A stretch of 64,000 nt of DNA from CAVPGP01 sp963718065. Lineage in GTDB: Bacteria > Actinomycetota > Thermoleophilia > Gaiellales > Gaiellaceae. Position numbers and translations under genes: made by a program. The stretch covers positions 372,001-436,000 of the forward strand of contig CAVQYE010000020.1 of the NCBI GenBank assembly GCA_963718065.1. The letters are read 5' to 3'. Under the pieces are notes generated by a model. That model did not search any database, had not been told where the DNA came from, and saw only the letters and a list, made by a program, of their open reading frames with translations. This document shows, in pieces, positions 27,116 through 35,894 of the stretch (positions within the stretch are counted from its first letter, which is position 1; every line of letters starts with the position of its first letter).

Positions 27116-27896
27116 GTGGCAGCCGGATTCGACGGGAAGCGCGCGCTCGTGCTCGGCGTCGCCAACAAGCGCTCGATCGCGTGGGCGATCGCGCAGCGGC
27201 TCGCGCGAGGGCGGCGCCGAGCTCGCCTTCACCTTCCAGGGGGAGCGAATCGAGAAGTCGGTGCGCGATCTGGCCGGACGGTGTCGAGCCCGCTCGTGAC
27301 CGAGTGCGACGTCCGCTCCGACGACGACGTCGCACGCGTCTTCTCCGAGGTCGGCAAGGTGTTCGACGGGAAGCTGGACATCCTGGTCCATTCGCTGGCC
27401 TACGCCGCGGCCGAGGATCTCGAGGGGCGCTTCACGGATACGCCGCGGGAGCGCTTCTGGATGGCCATGGACGTGAGCGCCTACTCGCTCGTCGCCACCT
27501 CGCGCGCGGCCGAGCCGCTGATGGAGGCGGCCGGCGGTGGCTCGATCGTGACCATGACCTACCTCGGCGGCGAGCGCGCCGTGCCGCACTACAACGTGAT
27601 GGGCGTCGCCAAGGCGGCACTCGACTCGTCCGTCAAGTACCTCGCCTGGGACCTCGGCGAGAAGAACATCCGCGTCAACGCCGATCTCGGCCGGGCCGGT
27701 GCGCACGTTGGCGGCCCGCTCGATCGCCGGCTTTCCGACGATGGAGTCGATCGTCGAGGAGCGCGCGCCGCTCCACCGCCATGTCGATGCCGACGACGTC
27801 GGCGCGGCGGCCGCGTACCTGCTGTCGGACGAAGCGCGGAACGTGACCGGGACGACGCTCTACGTCGACTCCGGGTATCACTCGATGGGCATGTAG
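27116..27896 (+). pseudogene. fabI: Enoyl-[acyl-carrier-protein] reductase (NADH), frameshifted
   Basis: Last reductive step of fatty-acid elongation. Starts GTG 27116: FDGKRALVLGVANKRSIAWA (FabI-type nucleotide loop). Breaks near 27205-27280 hide the segment equivalent to GAELAFTFQGERIEKSV; then PLVTECDVRSDDDVARVF, LVHSLAYAAAEDLEG, and the catalytic YNVMGVAKAAL (Tyr and Lys six residues apart). Near 27680 one extra base (or two missing) shifts into VRTLAARSIAGFPTM and ends VTGTTLYVDSGYHSMGM at 27896, the canonical FabI C-terminus. Repair gives about 258 residues. Likely functional in the organism. Confidence 0.88.
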
Positions 27897-27913
27897 CCGT
27901 CAAGGCTCGGCGC

Positions 27914-29134
27914 GTGGCCACGGTTCCCCTGCGCCGCAATCGTGACTTCATGCTGCTGCAGGCAGGGCAGTTGCTGTCGAGCTTCGGCACACAGTCGACA
28001 TCGGTTGCGTACCCACTGCTCGTGCTGGCGGTCACGGGCTCGGCGGCGCAGACCGGTGTCGTCGCGTTCCTGCGCGCGGTGCCGGGGGTGCTCCTCGCAT
28101 TGCCGTCCGGCCTTGCGGCCGACCGCTGGAGTCGCAGGCGGATGATGATCGCGGCAGACGGCGTGCGGGTGCTTGCCCTGGCGGGACTCGCTGCGGCGCT
28201 CCTCGCCGACCGGGTCTCGTTCGAGGCGATCGCCGTCGTCGCGTTCGTCGAGGGCTGTGGCACCGCAGTGTTCGCGTCGGCCCAGGCCGGCGCCTTGCGC
28301 GCGGTCGTGCCGCTGCGCCAGTTGCCGGCGGCGGCCGGTGTGCAGACCGGGCGGCAGGCGACGGTGATGCTCGGCGGCCCACCGCTCGGCGGAGCGCTCT
28401 TCGGCGTCGCCCGCGCGCTGCCGTTTCTCGTCGACGCGGTGTCGTACGCGTTCTCGACGCTCTCGCTCTTCGCGATGCGAACGCCGTTCCAGGAGGAGCG
28501 CGAGCGTGACCGCTCGCCGCTGCGCTCGCAGGTCCGTGAGGGCTTCCGCTTTCTGTGGAGCCGGCCGTTCCTGCGGACGTGCGCGCTCCTCTTCGGGCTG
28601 GCGAACTTCCTCGGCCCCGGCCTGCTGCTCGTGGTCGTGATCGTCGGCGAGGACCAGGGTCTCTCGGGCGGGCAGATCGGCCTCCTGGTGGCCGCGTTCG
28701 GCGCGTGCCTGCTGGTCGGCTCGTTCCTGTCGCCGCTCGTGCGCCGCCTGCTCCCGGTCCGGGCTGTTCTGGTGCTCGAGCTGTGGACGTGGCTCGGGTG
28801 TGCCGCGTTCCTCGTCTGGCCGAGTGTCTATGTGCTGACGGCCGGCATTCTTCCGACGGCGCTTGCGATCCCGTCGACGGACTCGGTCGTCCACGGCTAT
28901 CGCATCGCGATGACGCCGGACCGGCTGCTCGGACGCTCGGAGTCCGTCCGCAGCACGATCTCGCTCCTGATCGCGCCGCTCGGGCCGCTGACCGCTGGTG
29001 TCCTGCTCGGGGCGGTGTCGGCGCGCGCGACGGTCGCCGTCTTCGCTGCGGTCGCCCTCGTGCTGGCGGTGTGGGGGACGCTCAGCCCGTCGATCCGGGC
29101 GGCTCCGAGCCTGGACGCGCTCGGCGAGGCGTAG
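27914..29134 (+). CDS. MFS transporter (EntS-like exporter family)
   Basis: About 406 residues from GTG 27914, 17 bases after fabI. Twelve hydrophobic segments; MFS loop 2-3 motif PSGLAADRWSRRRMMIAAD; the N-terminal NRDFMLLQAGQLLSSFGTQ and the GPPLGGALFGVARALPFLVDAVSY segment are typical of the MFS_3/enterobactin-exporter-like group. The same open frame runs back into fabI only because of the fabI frame break, so the long apparent fusion is artefactual. Substrate unknown. Confidence 0.85.
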   Translation: MATVPLRRNRDFMLLQAGQLLSSFGTQSTSVAYPLLVLAVTGSAAQTGVVAFLRAVPGVLLALPSGLAADRWSRRRMMIAADGVRVLALAGLAAALLADRVSFEAIAVVAFVEGCGTAVFASAQAGALRAVVPLRQLPAAAGVQTGRQATVMLGGPPLGGALFGVARALPFLVDAVSYAFSTLSLFAMRTPFQEERERDRSPLRSQVREGFRFLWSRPFLRTCALLFGLANFLGPGLLLVVVIVGEDQGLSGGQIGLLVAAFGACLLVGSFLSPLVRRLLPVRAVLVLELWTWLGCAAFLVWPSVYVLTAGILPTALAIPSTDSVVHGYRIAMTPDRLLGRSESVRSTISLLIAPLGPLTAGVLLGAVSARATVAVFAAVALVLAVWGTLSPSIRAAPSLDALGEA

Positions 29135-29140
29135 CCCGGA

Positions 29141-30740
29141 TCAGGGAAGGCGGAACACGACGACCGCGCCGTCGCGGCCGAGCTCCTGCGCACCGTGGGC
29201 GCGCAGCTCCTGCTCCGCTCGAGCCGCCGGCGCACGGCCGAGCCCCGAGAGCGCGGCGTACACGCCCTCGTGCACCGCGACGAAGCGGACGCCGAGCTTG
29301 CGGAGGAGCTGCTTCTTCCCGCCGCGCCAGTCGCCCCGGTTCAGCGGCCGGAGCTGACGCGCGATCTCGTCGGCGCGCGCGGGCGCGAGCGTCGAGTACC
29401 CACCGGGCCGCTCGCGCTGCGCCGCGATGTCGTAGTAGAGGTAGACGCTGCCCGAGGTGGATGTCCGGTGTCGTGACGGGGAGCTCGAGCAGGCGTCCTG
29501 GGCCGGCGATGCGGTCGTAGGCGCGGCTGCCAGGCTCGGCGGCCGAGGCGCCGTACGGAGTGAAGCCGAGCGTCAGGTCCGCCGCGATCAGCACGATGGC
29601 GAGCACCGCCGGGATGCGCAGCCGGTCGATCGCGATCGCAGCGAGCGCAGCGAGTGCGAGGCAGGCGATCGGCATCAGCCGCTCCGGCACGCGCGGGTAT
29701 CGCAGCGGCGAGAAGTGATGCCAGAGCCAGGAGTAGGACGGCAGATTCGTGCCGAGTGCAAGCAGCGCGGGGACGACCACGCCGAGGCCGAGCGCAACTG
29801 CGAGCCGGCGGTTGCGCGCCACCACGAGGCCGGCGAGTGCCAGCAGAGGCAGCAGCCAGCCCAGGAGCACGAAGCTCTCGCTGCCGTGACGCTCGCGGCG
29901 GGCGAGGAAGTCGGGCCACTCCGCGGAGTAGCGCGCGACCTCGGCGAGCGACCGCCCGCCCGACTCGAGCGAGTGGGAGATCACCGCGCGCTGCACGAGG
30001 AGCCCGGCCGCCACGGCGACGAGCGCAGCGAGACCGGCCTCGACGAGCCGCCGCCGGTCCTGCGTCCGGCAGGCCGCGTAGAGCAGGAAGAACGGGATCG
30101 CACCGAGCGCGAGGTGCACCTGGCCCGAGAGCGGGATCGACGCCAGCGCCGCCGCCGCGAGCCACGGCCGCCGCCGCTCGAACGACCAGAGGGCGACCGG
30201 CAGCAGGATCGACACCGGCCCGAGCAGATGGCCCGCGCTCTGCTCGGCCCGGTACGGGGCAATCGCGAACGCGAGCCCGCCGGCGAGCGCGGCGCCGGTC
30301 CGCAGGTCGAGCGCCCGCAGCCATGCGAAGCAGGCGGCGCCCGCACCCACGTAGGAGAGGAGCACGAATGCGTTCCACGCCAGCACCGTCCCGAGGAGCG
30401 TCAGCGGCCAGTACAGGAGCCCGAACGGCCAGCCCGCCGGGTTCAGCTGCGCGGGCAGCTCGGGCCGGAACGAGTAGGGATCTCGCCACGGCGCTCGGCC
30501 GTGCTCCAGCTGGTGCCCGACGAGCCAGAGGCGGTACGCCGTCTGAAGATGGTCGCCTGCCGCGGCCTCGCCGTAGCCCGGTGCGCCTCCGGCGAGGAAG
30601 TGCGTGTCCGCCCGCTTGACGGCCGGCCAGGTGACGAGCGCGCCCGCCCCGAGGAAGAACGCTACGAGGAGGGCTGCAGCGCCCGCGCGGCGTCGAGCAG
30701 CACGTCCAGGTCCGGCACCTCGGAGGGCTCGTAGCGCCAT
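29141..30740 (-). CDS. Multi-pass membrane protein (GT-C/YfhO-like), one frameshift near C-terminus
   Basis: About 530 residues with roughly 10-12 hydrophobic helices separated by short loops (FLGAGALVTWPAV; GPVSILLPVALWSF; FVLLGWLLPLLALAGLVVA). An early periplasmic loop has DHLQTAYRLWLVGHQLEHG, seen in GT-C-type or YfhO-like membrane glycosyltransferase relatives. Near 29458 one indel shifts the frame; the continuation reads DIHLGSVYLYYDIAA and ends GAVVVFRLP with TGA at 29141-29143. The start is unclear: Met at 30740 overlaps the peroxiredoxin 3' end by 79 bp and no later ATG or GTG precedes helix 1. Role in cell-envelope glycan or lipid work is a guess. Confidence 0.55.
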
Positions 30741-31132
30741 GCTCCGCGGACCGTACCGTCCGCGTCGACGAGGAACGCACTGCGACCCGCCACGTCGCGC
30801 AGGCCGCGGAACTCGAATGCGACACCGAACTCCCGGGCGGCGTCGCCGTGCCAGTCCGAGAGGAGCGGCACGCTCAGGTCGAGCGCCTGCGACCAGGCGA
30901 TGTGTGTGTACGGCGAGTCGCGCGAGATGCCGAACGCCCGGACGCCGACCTCGTCCAGCTCCGCGCTCCGGTCACGCAGATGCTCGAACTCGTTCTTGCA
31001 CGTGCCCGAGAAGTCGAAGAGATAGAAGAAGACGAGCGCCGGGGCGCCGGCGAGAAGATCGGGAAGCTTGGCCTGCTCGTTCGGCGCGGTCCACACCGTC
31101 ACATCCGGAACCCGGTGCCCCTCGGCCAGCAT
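30662..31132 (-). CDS. Peroxiredoxin (AhpC/TSA, redoxin family)
   Basis: A 156-residue thioredoxin-fold protein. FFYLFDFSGTCKNEFEHLRD carries the peroxidatic Cys45 preceded by Thr-x-x-C-like geometry; DEVGVRAFGISRDSPYTH and PLLSDWHGDAAREFGV follow the AhpE/BCP pattern, and there is no obvious resolving Cys (1-Cys type). Probably reduces peroxides in the cytosol. It is on the same strand as, and just upstream of, the membrane protein gene; 24 bp separate it from the YbdK-type ligase gene upstream. Confidence 0.85.
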   Translation of the reverse strand: MLAEGHRVPDVTVWTAPNEQAKLPDLLAGAPALVFFYLFDFSGTCKNEFEHLRDRSAELDEVGVRAFGISRDSPYTHIAWSQALDLSVPLLSDWHGDAAREFGVAFEFRGLRDVAGRSAFLVDADGTVRGAWRYEPSEVPDLDVLLDAARALQPSS

Positions 31133-31156
31133 GCGGCGATCCTATCGGCGCGGTCG

Positions 31157-32375
31157 TTACGCCGGGAGCGGCGCGACCTCGGTCGCGTCGGCGATCTCGC
31201 GGACGACCTCGACGATGTCGCGGTTGGCGTTGAAGACGCGCAGCTGCCGGTCGGCTCCGTTTCCCCGCGCGAGGATGTCGCGCACGCCTTCGAGCTCGCG
31301 GTCGGAGCCGAGCTCCTTCGCGTGCGGCTCGATGTCGCGCAGCGTCCGCCGGATCGAGCTGTGCGAGCGGCGCTCGGTTGCGACGGCCCGTGGCGAGGTC
31401 CATCACGGGCGCCTCGAGTCCGTAGCGGGCGCCGAGCCACTTGTTCTCGGTCGTCAGGATCCGGTGGTACGAGGGGATCTCGCGGCCAGCCTCGTACTGC
31501 TCGCAGTAGAGCTTGACAAGGGCTTGGCAGTAGGCAGCGAGCGCGACCGCGTCCTCCACGTGCGTGACGGCGTCGCAGATGCGGATCTCGATCGTCCCGA
31601 GCCTCGGGTGGAGCCGGATGTCCCACCAGATGTGCGTGTAGTCGGCGATGCACCCGGTCTTCTCGAGCTGGCCGACGACCTCCGCGTAGTCGGCGTAGTC
31701 GCGGAAGCGCGGCGGCGGCCCCGAGCGCGGGAACGCGGCGAAGACCATCTGCCGGCTCGACGCGAGCCCGGTCGACTCGCCGCGCCAGAACGGCGAGCTG
31801 GCGGAAAGCGCGAGCAGCTGGGCGAGGTGGGCGAGCAGTCCGTTGACGACCTTGATCGCCTTCTCGGCGTCGTCGACGGCGACGTGGATGTGCATGCCGA
31901 AGATCAGCTCGCGGCGGGCGATGTACTGAAGCTGGTCGACGAGGTTCCGGTAGCGGTCGCGCGCGGTGATCCGCTGGCGCTCGAAGAGGCTGAACGGGTG
32001 CGTGCCGGCCGAGCCGACGCGCATGCCCCGCATGCTCGCCACCTCGGTGACGTAGCGGCGAAGGGTGCGTAGCTCGGTGTCGACGTCGGCCGGGGTGCGG
32101 CAGACGGGGGTCGTGATCTCGAGCACCGACTGCATCAGCTCCGGGTTGATGCGGGCCTCGTGCTCACCGCCTTCGACCGCGGCCAGGACGGTGTCGATGT
32201 GCTGGACGAGGTCGAAGGTCTCGCCGTCGAGAAGCATGTACTCCTCCTCGACGCCGAGCGTGTACGGGTCGCTCTTGCCGAATGCGTGGTCGAGCACGCT
32301 CCCACCGTGCGCGAAGCTCGAGCCCTTGCCGGTGATCGTGGCCGGATAGATCTGTTGCTGGTCGTCGCCGTTCAA
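31157..32375 (-). CDS. Carboxylate-amine ligase / glutamate-cysteine ligase 2 family (YbdK-like), one frameshift
   Basis: ATP-dependent ligase related to glutamate-cysteine ligase. Motifs: YTLGVEEEYMLLDGETFD, NPELMQSVLEITTPVCRT, GMRVGSAGTHPFSLFERQ, GMHIHVAVDD, THIWWDIRLHPRLGTIEIRICD and HRILTTENKWLGARYGLEA. After MDLATG (about 31395) one indel shifts the frame; the rest continues as LEGVRDIL-type sequence to ATEVAPLPA with TAA (31157-31159). TTG 32375 overlaps the RidA stop (TTGA) and is chosen; GTG 32297 just before LDHAFGKSDPYTLG is a good alternative. Product could be gamma-Glu-Cys or another amide. Confidence 0.82.
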
Positions 32376-32779
32376 GGCCCCGAGTATCCCGCTTCCGGGC
32401 CGCTCAGAAACGCCTCTGCCTCGATCTCGACGAGCCAGCGAGGATCGAGGAGCGCGACGACGATGCCGGTCGTCGCCGGGCGGACAGTCGCGAAGGCCTC
32501 GTGGTGGGCGCGGCCGACGTCCTCGATCAGTTCGGCGCTCGTGACGTAGATCCGCGTCCGGACGACGTCCGCGAGCGAGCCGCCGGCTTCGTGGAGCGCC
32601 GACTCGAGGATCTCGAGGCAGCGCTTCGCCTGGTCGTAGGCGCCGGTGGGCGGATCGGCGTCGTCGGGCATGATCGGCGCGGTGCCCGCGATCCAGACAT
32701 GAGGCCCGATGACGACCGCGCGGGAGTAGCCGACGCGCTCTTCGAACGCCGAGCCGGATGAGATCGTTCGCCGTTCCAC
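32372..32779 (-). CDS. RidA/YjgF-family protein
   Basis: A 135-residue protein of the reactive imine deaminase family. SGSAFEERVGYSRAVVIGPH, VWIAGTAPIMPDD, DQAKRCLEILESALHEAGGS and VVRTRIYVTSAELIEDVGRAHHEAF match the family; the catalytic Arg near R-I-Y-V-T is present. Starts at GTG 32779, with a -10-like CACACT seven bases upstream that overlaps the -10 of the divergent hydrolase. Coupled to the ligase downstream by TTGA overlap. Confidence 0.87.
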   Translation of the reverse strand: MERRTISSGSAFEERVGYSRAVVIGPHVWIAGTAPIMPDDADPPTGAYDQAKRCLEILESALHEAGGSLADVVRTRIYVTSAELIEDVGRAHHEAFATVRPATTGIVVALLDPRWLVEIEAEAFLSGPEAGYSGP

Positions 32780-32785
32780 GCTGGC

Positions 32786-32792
32786 TAGTGTG
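32786..32792. promoter_or_regulatory. Overlapping divergent -10 elements
   Basis: On the plus strand TAGTGT (32786-32791) ends 7 bases before GTG 32799. On the minus strand CACACT (32792-32787) ends 7 bases before GTG 32779. The two hexamers occupy almost the same bases, so only one RNA polymerase could melt this site at a time. Confidence 0.4.
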
Positions 32793-32798
32793 CGGGCC

Positions 32799-33593
32799 GT
32801 GGAGGCTCTGAGGCAAGTCGAGGGGTGGCCGTGCGAGCACGTCGCGGTTGCGGTGGCGGGGTCAGTCGAGGCGGTTCACGGTGATGCGACGCGCGTTTTC
32901 CCCTGGGCCTCGGTGACGAAGCCGGCCGTCGCGGTCGCCGTGCTCGTGGCCGCGGAGGAGGGAATCGTCGACCTCGACGACCCGGCCGGCCCGCCCGGTT
33001 CGACGGTTCGCCATCTGCTCGCGCACACGTCGGGCCTGCCGTTCGAGGGCGCGGCGCCGATCGGGCGACCCGGTGAGCGCCGCATCTACTCGAACGCCGG
33101 CTTCGACGTGCTGGCGGAGCTCGTCGCCGAGCGGGCCGAGATGCCGTTCGCAAGCTACTTCGCGACGGTCTGGGCGGGGACGGGCATCGTCCTCGAGGGG
33201 CCGGCCGGCAGCGGGGCGTCGGGCACCGTCGGCGACCTGGCCGCGCTGGCGCGCGAGTTGCTCGCCCCGCAGCGGCTGGCGCCCGAGACGCTCGCCGAGG
33301 CGGCCGCGGTGCAATTCCCAGGCCTCGACGGGGTTCTCCCCGGCTTCGGCCGGATGTCGCCGAACGACTGGGGGCTGGGTCTCGAGATCCGCGACGGCAA
33401 GTCGCCTCACTGGACGGGGACGCGGAACTCGCCGCGCACGTTCGGTCACTTCGGCCGCAGCGGCACGTTCCTCTGGGTCGACCCGGAAGCGGGTGTCGCG
33501 CTCGGTTGCCTCACGGATCTCGCCTTCGGCGACTGGTCGAAGGAAGCGTGGCCGAGGCTCGCGGACGGCGTCCTCGCCGAGCTTGCTGCGTGA
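32799..33593 (+). CDS. Beta-lactamase-fold serine hydrolase (class C/esterase family)
   Basis: About 264 residues. FPWASVTKPAVAVAVL has the S38-x-x-K41 nucleophile, RIYSNAGFDVLAEL the Tyr-x-Asn motif, and FGHFGRSGTFLW an H-x-G-like third motif, the set of class C beta-lactamase/DD-peptidase/esterase EstB-type enzymes. No signal peptide, so a cytosolic esterase or amidase is likelier than a wall enzyme. GTG 32799 is preferred over GTG 32790 because a -10 hexamer ends 7 bases before it. Shorter than typical class C beta-lactamases (about 360). Confidence 0.8.
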   Translation: MEALRQVEGWPCEHVAVAVAGSVEAVHGDATRVFPWASVTKPAVAVAVLVAAEEGIVDLDDPAGPPGSTVRHLLAHTSGLPFEGAAPIGRPGERRIYSNAGFDVLAELVAERAEMPFASYFATVWAGTGIVLEGPAGSGASGTVGDLAALARELLAPQRLAPETLAEAAAVQFPGLDGVLPGFGRMSPNDWGLGLEIRDGKSPHWTGTRNSPRTFGHFGRSGTFLWVDPEAGVALGCLTDLAFGDWSKEAWPRLADGVLAELAA

Positions 33594-33619
33594 CGCGGCG
33601 GCGGGTCGGGGCGCCTCAC

Positions 33620-33770
33620 ACGGTGCCAGACACCGTTAACACCACGGTGCCAGACACTGTTAAGGCCACGGTGCCAGACGCTGTTAAGAGCAACGGCGTC
33701 AGACCTCGTTAGGGCCGCCGGTGTCAGACGTTGTTAAGAGCAACGGTGCCAGACCATGTGGGGACCATGT
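33620..33770. repeat. REP-like hairpin repeat cluster 1 (six units)
   Basis: Six direct copies of a unit beginning CGGTGCCAGACaC and ending GTTAAG start at 33621, 33645, 33669, 33694, 33719 and 33744, spaced 24-25 bases. In the best copy CGGTG and CACCG pair around CCAGA to make a small hairpin. The cluster fills the convergent gap between the hydrolase (stop 33593) and the cNMP-binding gene (stop 33814). Copies 4 and 5 carry CGTC/TGTC variants. The remaining bases to 33813 hold nothing I recognise. Confidence 0.85.
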
Positions 33771-33813
33771 GGGGTGCTGCCGCCGGCGCTGCGCCGCTAA
33801 CCGGCCAACCCGC

Positions 33814-34185
33814 CTACGCAGAGAACAACGGCTTGACGAACTCCTCGAAGGTCTCCCGGTCGCAGCTGGCGATCACGGCCGGCGTCAGCGTCCGGACGCT
33901 CGCCGTCCGCGGGACGCCCATCGCCGCGGCGACCTCGCCGAAGTAGTCGCCCGGCCGCAGCAGGCCCCGCGACCCCTGAGCCGCCTGCGAGACGGTCAGC
34001 ATCCCGGACAGCAGGACGTAGAACCGGTCGTCCTCCGCGCCCTCCGTGAGGATCGCCGTGCCGGGTGGCACCTGCTCGCGCTGCATCCGTCCCGCGAGCT
34101 TGGCCAGCACCTCCCCCGGGAGCGTCGCGAGCAGCCCGATCCGCGAGAGCTCGTGCGCCGTCGCGCTGCTCGCCCGCGGGCTCAT
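33814..34185 (-). CDS. Cyclic nucleotide-binding domain protein
   Basis: A 123-residue single-domain protein. LATLPGEVLAKLAGRMQREQV, GTAILTEGAEDDRFYVLLSG and LLRPGDYFGEVAAAMGVPRTAS match the cNMP-binding (CAP-like) domain, including the FGE phosphate-binding cassette followed by Arg-Thr-Ala. No DNA-binding helix-turn-helix is attached, so it is not a CRP-type regulator. It may regulate a partner; none is evident nearby. Divergent from the nudix gene. Confidence 0.83.
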   Translation of the reverse strand: MSPRASSATAHELSRIGLLATLPGEVLAKLAGRMQREQVPPGTAILTEGAEDDRFYVLLSGMLTVSQAAQGSRGLLRPGDYFGEVAAAMGVPRTASVRTLTPAVIASCDRETFEEFVKPLFSA

Positions 34186-34259
34186 CGCCGCAGCACCTGC
34201 GCGCTCACGCTGTCGTCCCGATCCTGCACCCCGACATCCTTGCGATTATCGTCGGCCGC

Positions 34260-34766
34260 GTGTCGATTCTGGACGGCTGGAAGTTCTGCCCCCGCTGCGC
34301 CGGCGCACTCACCCGCGACGTGAACTTCGCCCGCTGCGGGGCATGTGGCGAAATCGTCTGGGCGAACGCAGTCCCCGGCGCGCAGGCGCTCGTCGAGCGC
34401 GACGGGCGCGTTCTCCTCGCCCGCAGGGCACTCGAGCCGCGGCGAGGCCTTTGGGACTTCCCGGGCGGATTCCTCAACGAGCAGGAGCATCCGCTCGACG
34501 CGCTGCATCGCGAGCTGCTCGAGGAGACCGGCCTCGAGATCGAGATCCTCGAGTTCCTTGGCATCTTCATGGACCCCTATGACGGCCGGACGATCCTCTC
34601 GCTGACGTGGCTCGCCCGCCCGGCCGGAGGCGTCGAACAAGCCGCCGACGACGTCGCCGAGCTGCGCTGGTTCGCGGCCGACGAGCTGCCGCCGGACGAG
34701 CAGATCGCCTTCCCGGGCCAGATCGCCGCGCTAGCTCTCTGGCGCAGCCGGCACGAGCAGCCGTAG
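34260..34766 (+). CDS. Nudix hydrolase with N-terminal zinc ribbon
   Basis: 168 residues from GTG 34260. Four cysteines C10-P-R-C13 and C26-G-A-C29 form a zinc ribbon, then the Nudix box (GGFLNEQEHPLDALHRELLE plus ETGL) with all required acidic residues. The layout resembles NudC/NADH pyrophosphatase-like and RppH-distinct nudix proteins; the substrate (NADH, nucleoside diphosphate derivative) is not certain. The 3' end overlaps the convergent lipid kinase gene by 36 bp. Confidence 0.85.
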   Translation: MSILDGWKFCPRCAGALTRDVNFARCGACGEIVWANAVPGAQALVERDGRVLLARRALEPRRGLWDFPGGFLNEQEHPLDALHRELLEETGLEIEILEFLGIFMDPYDGRTILSLTWLARPAGGVEQAADDVAELRWFAADELPPDEQIAFPGQIAALALWRSRHEQP

Positions 34767-35564
34767 CGCCCCGGCGTCACACCTGAACTCGAGGGGCGTC
34801 TCGAGCGTGACCGGCTCGCCGTCGATCGCCGCCTGCAACCGGCCGGCCGCCGCATCGACGGTGAGGCGGTCGCACGAACGCTCCTCCCACGTCCAGCCGC
34901 GCAGCACATAGAGGTGCAGAAGACCCTCGTCGAGTCGCTCCCGCTCGCCGATCGACAGCACGTCGAGCACGTAGCGGTTGTTCCCCACGAACAGGACGTG
35001 CGTCTCGACCGCCTCGCCGTCCACGGTCAGCCCGAGCGCCTCGCGGTGCCTTGCGGCGAGAGCCAGCGCGCGCAGCCGGGCGAACGCGAGCCGGCGGCGT
35101 CGATGGTGCTCCCGGTGGTGGACGAGGCCCGCGTAGAGGCCGAGCGAGACGTTGTTCAAGAACAGCTTCCCGTTGACCCGGCCGACGTCGACGCGCTTCT
35201 CGACGCCCACGTCGAACAGGTCGAGCGCGGTCACGGGATCGTCGCGATCGATCCCGGCATCGCGGGCGAAATGATTCCTCGTTCCGAACGGGACCGGAAC
35301 GAACCGCAGGTCACGGTCGATGCAGACGCTCGCGATGCCGGAGAGCGTCCCGTCGCCACCGGCAGCGCCGATCGCCACGTCGCTGCCGTCGTCCAGCGCC
35401 TCGTCGAGCGCCTCAGCGGCGGCCTCGGCCGGGTCCTCGCCCTCGCGCAACATGCGAACGCGAATGCCGCGCTGCTCGGCCTCGGCCCGCAGCTCGTCCG
35501 CCGACGGAGAGCCGCTGCCGGAGCCTGGGTTGACGACGAGCAGGCCCGGCACGACCGCCAGCAT
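34731..35564 (-). CDS. Diacylglycerol/sphingosine kinase-family protein (YegS-like)
   Basis: About 277 residues from ATG 35564. LLVVNPGSGSG at the N-terminus and AIGAAGGDGTLSGIAS (GGDGT, residues 69-73) are the DAGK catalytic-domain motifs; VPFGTRNHFARDAGI and NNVSLGLYAGLV follow. Likely phosphorylates a lipid or isoprenoid alcohol at the membrane. An in-frame ATG at 35630 exists but the added residues do not match the family. Convergent with the nudix gene. Confidence 0.83.
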   Translation of the reverse strand: MLAVVPGLLVVNPGSGSGSPSADELRAEAEQRGIRVRMLREGEDPAEAAAEALDEALDDGSDVAIGAAGGDGTLSGIASVCIDRDLRFVPVPFGTRNHFARDAGIDRDDPVTALDLFDVGVEKRVDVGRVNGKLFLNNVSLGLYAGLVHHREHHRRRRLAFARLRALALAARHREALGLTVDGEAVETHVLFVGNNRYVLDVLSIGERERLDEGLLHLYVLRGWTWEERSCDRLTVDAAAGRLQAAIDGEPVTLETPLEFRCDAGALRLLVPAAPES

Positions 35565-35636
35565 AGGCCCGGACCGCCCCAAAGTTGGGCCGAACGGCTC
35601 ATTTACACCTTTCGGGCTCCCGCCGATCATTCACCC

Positions 35637-35789
35637 ATGAACGACTGCGGATATCACCGGATCGAAGACGATCTCGCTGAGGATTGGGTCGCACTCTGGG
35701 CCCTGGCTGGGATTGCGGCAATCGAGGACTATCTCGCGAAGCACGCCGCGTTCCTGCTGTACCTCGACGAGTCGACCCAGAGCGTCTGA
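35637..35789 (+). CDS. Hypothetical 50-residue protein
   Basis: ATG 35637 opens a 50-codon frame (MNDCGYHRIEDDLAED, then WVALWALAGIAAIEDYLAKH, then AAFLLYLDESTQSV). The mix of acidic and hydrophobic residues suggests a small helical or membrane-surface protein. It lies divergently 72 bases from the lipid kinase gene and is less GC-rich than neighbours, with a CGGCC-TTC-GGCCG hairpin after it. No family recognised; could be spurious, but composition is protein-like. Confidence 0.4.
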   Translation: MNDCGYHRIEDDLAEDWVALWALAGIAAIEDYLAKHAAFLLYLDESTQSV

Positions 35790-35806
35790 TCCCGTTCTGA
35801 GGCGCC

Positions 35807-35819
35807 CGGCCTTCGGCCG
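35807..35819 (+). terminator. Small GC hairpin after the 50-codon gene
   Basis: CGGCC, loop TTC, GGCCG, 18 bases after the stop at 35789. No T-run; weak terminator at best. Confidence 0.25.
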
Positions 35820-35882
35820 TGCCTCGGTGCGCCCTCGGCCAGACCCGGGCTGGGCCTTTGCGGCGCCTCGCCCGCGCCTCGG

Positions 35883-35888
35883 TAGGGT
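35883..35888 (+). promoter_or_regulatory. -10 element TAGGGT before the ABC operon
   Basis: TAGGGT ends 6 bases before the GTG at 35895, consistent with a leaderless transcript for the three-gene ABC operon. Confidence 0.35.
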
Positions 35889-35894
35889 GCGGAC

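Noticed and set aside
27116..29134. Apparent 672-residue fusion of enoyl reductase and MFS transporter
   Set aside because: The fabI ending is found in another frame to 27896; the fusion arises only because of the fabI indel and the MFS frame being the same as the broken frame. The MFS has its own GTG at 27914.
33620..33770. CRISPR array
   Set aside because: Units are about 24 bp with almost no spacer and spacers are not unique 30-40 bp sequences; no cas genes are present. They are REP-like arrays.
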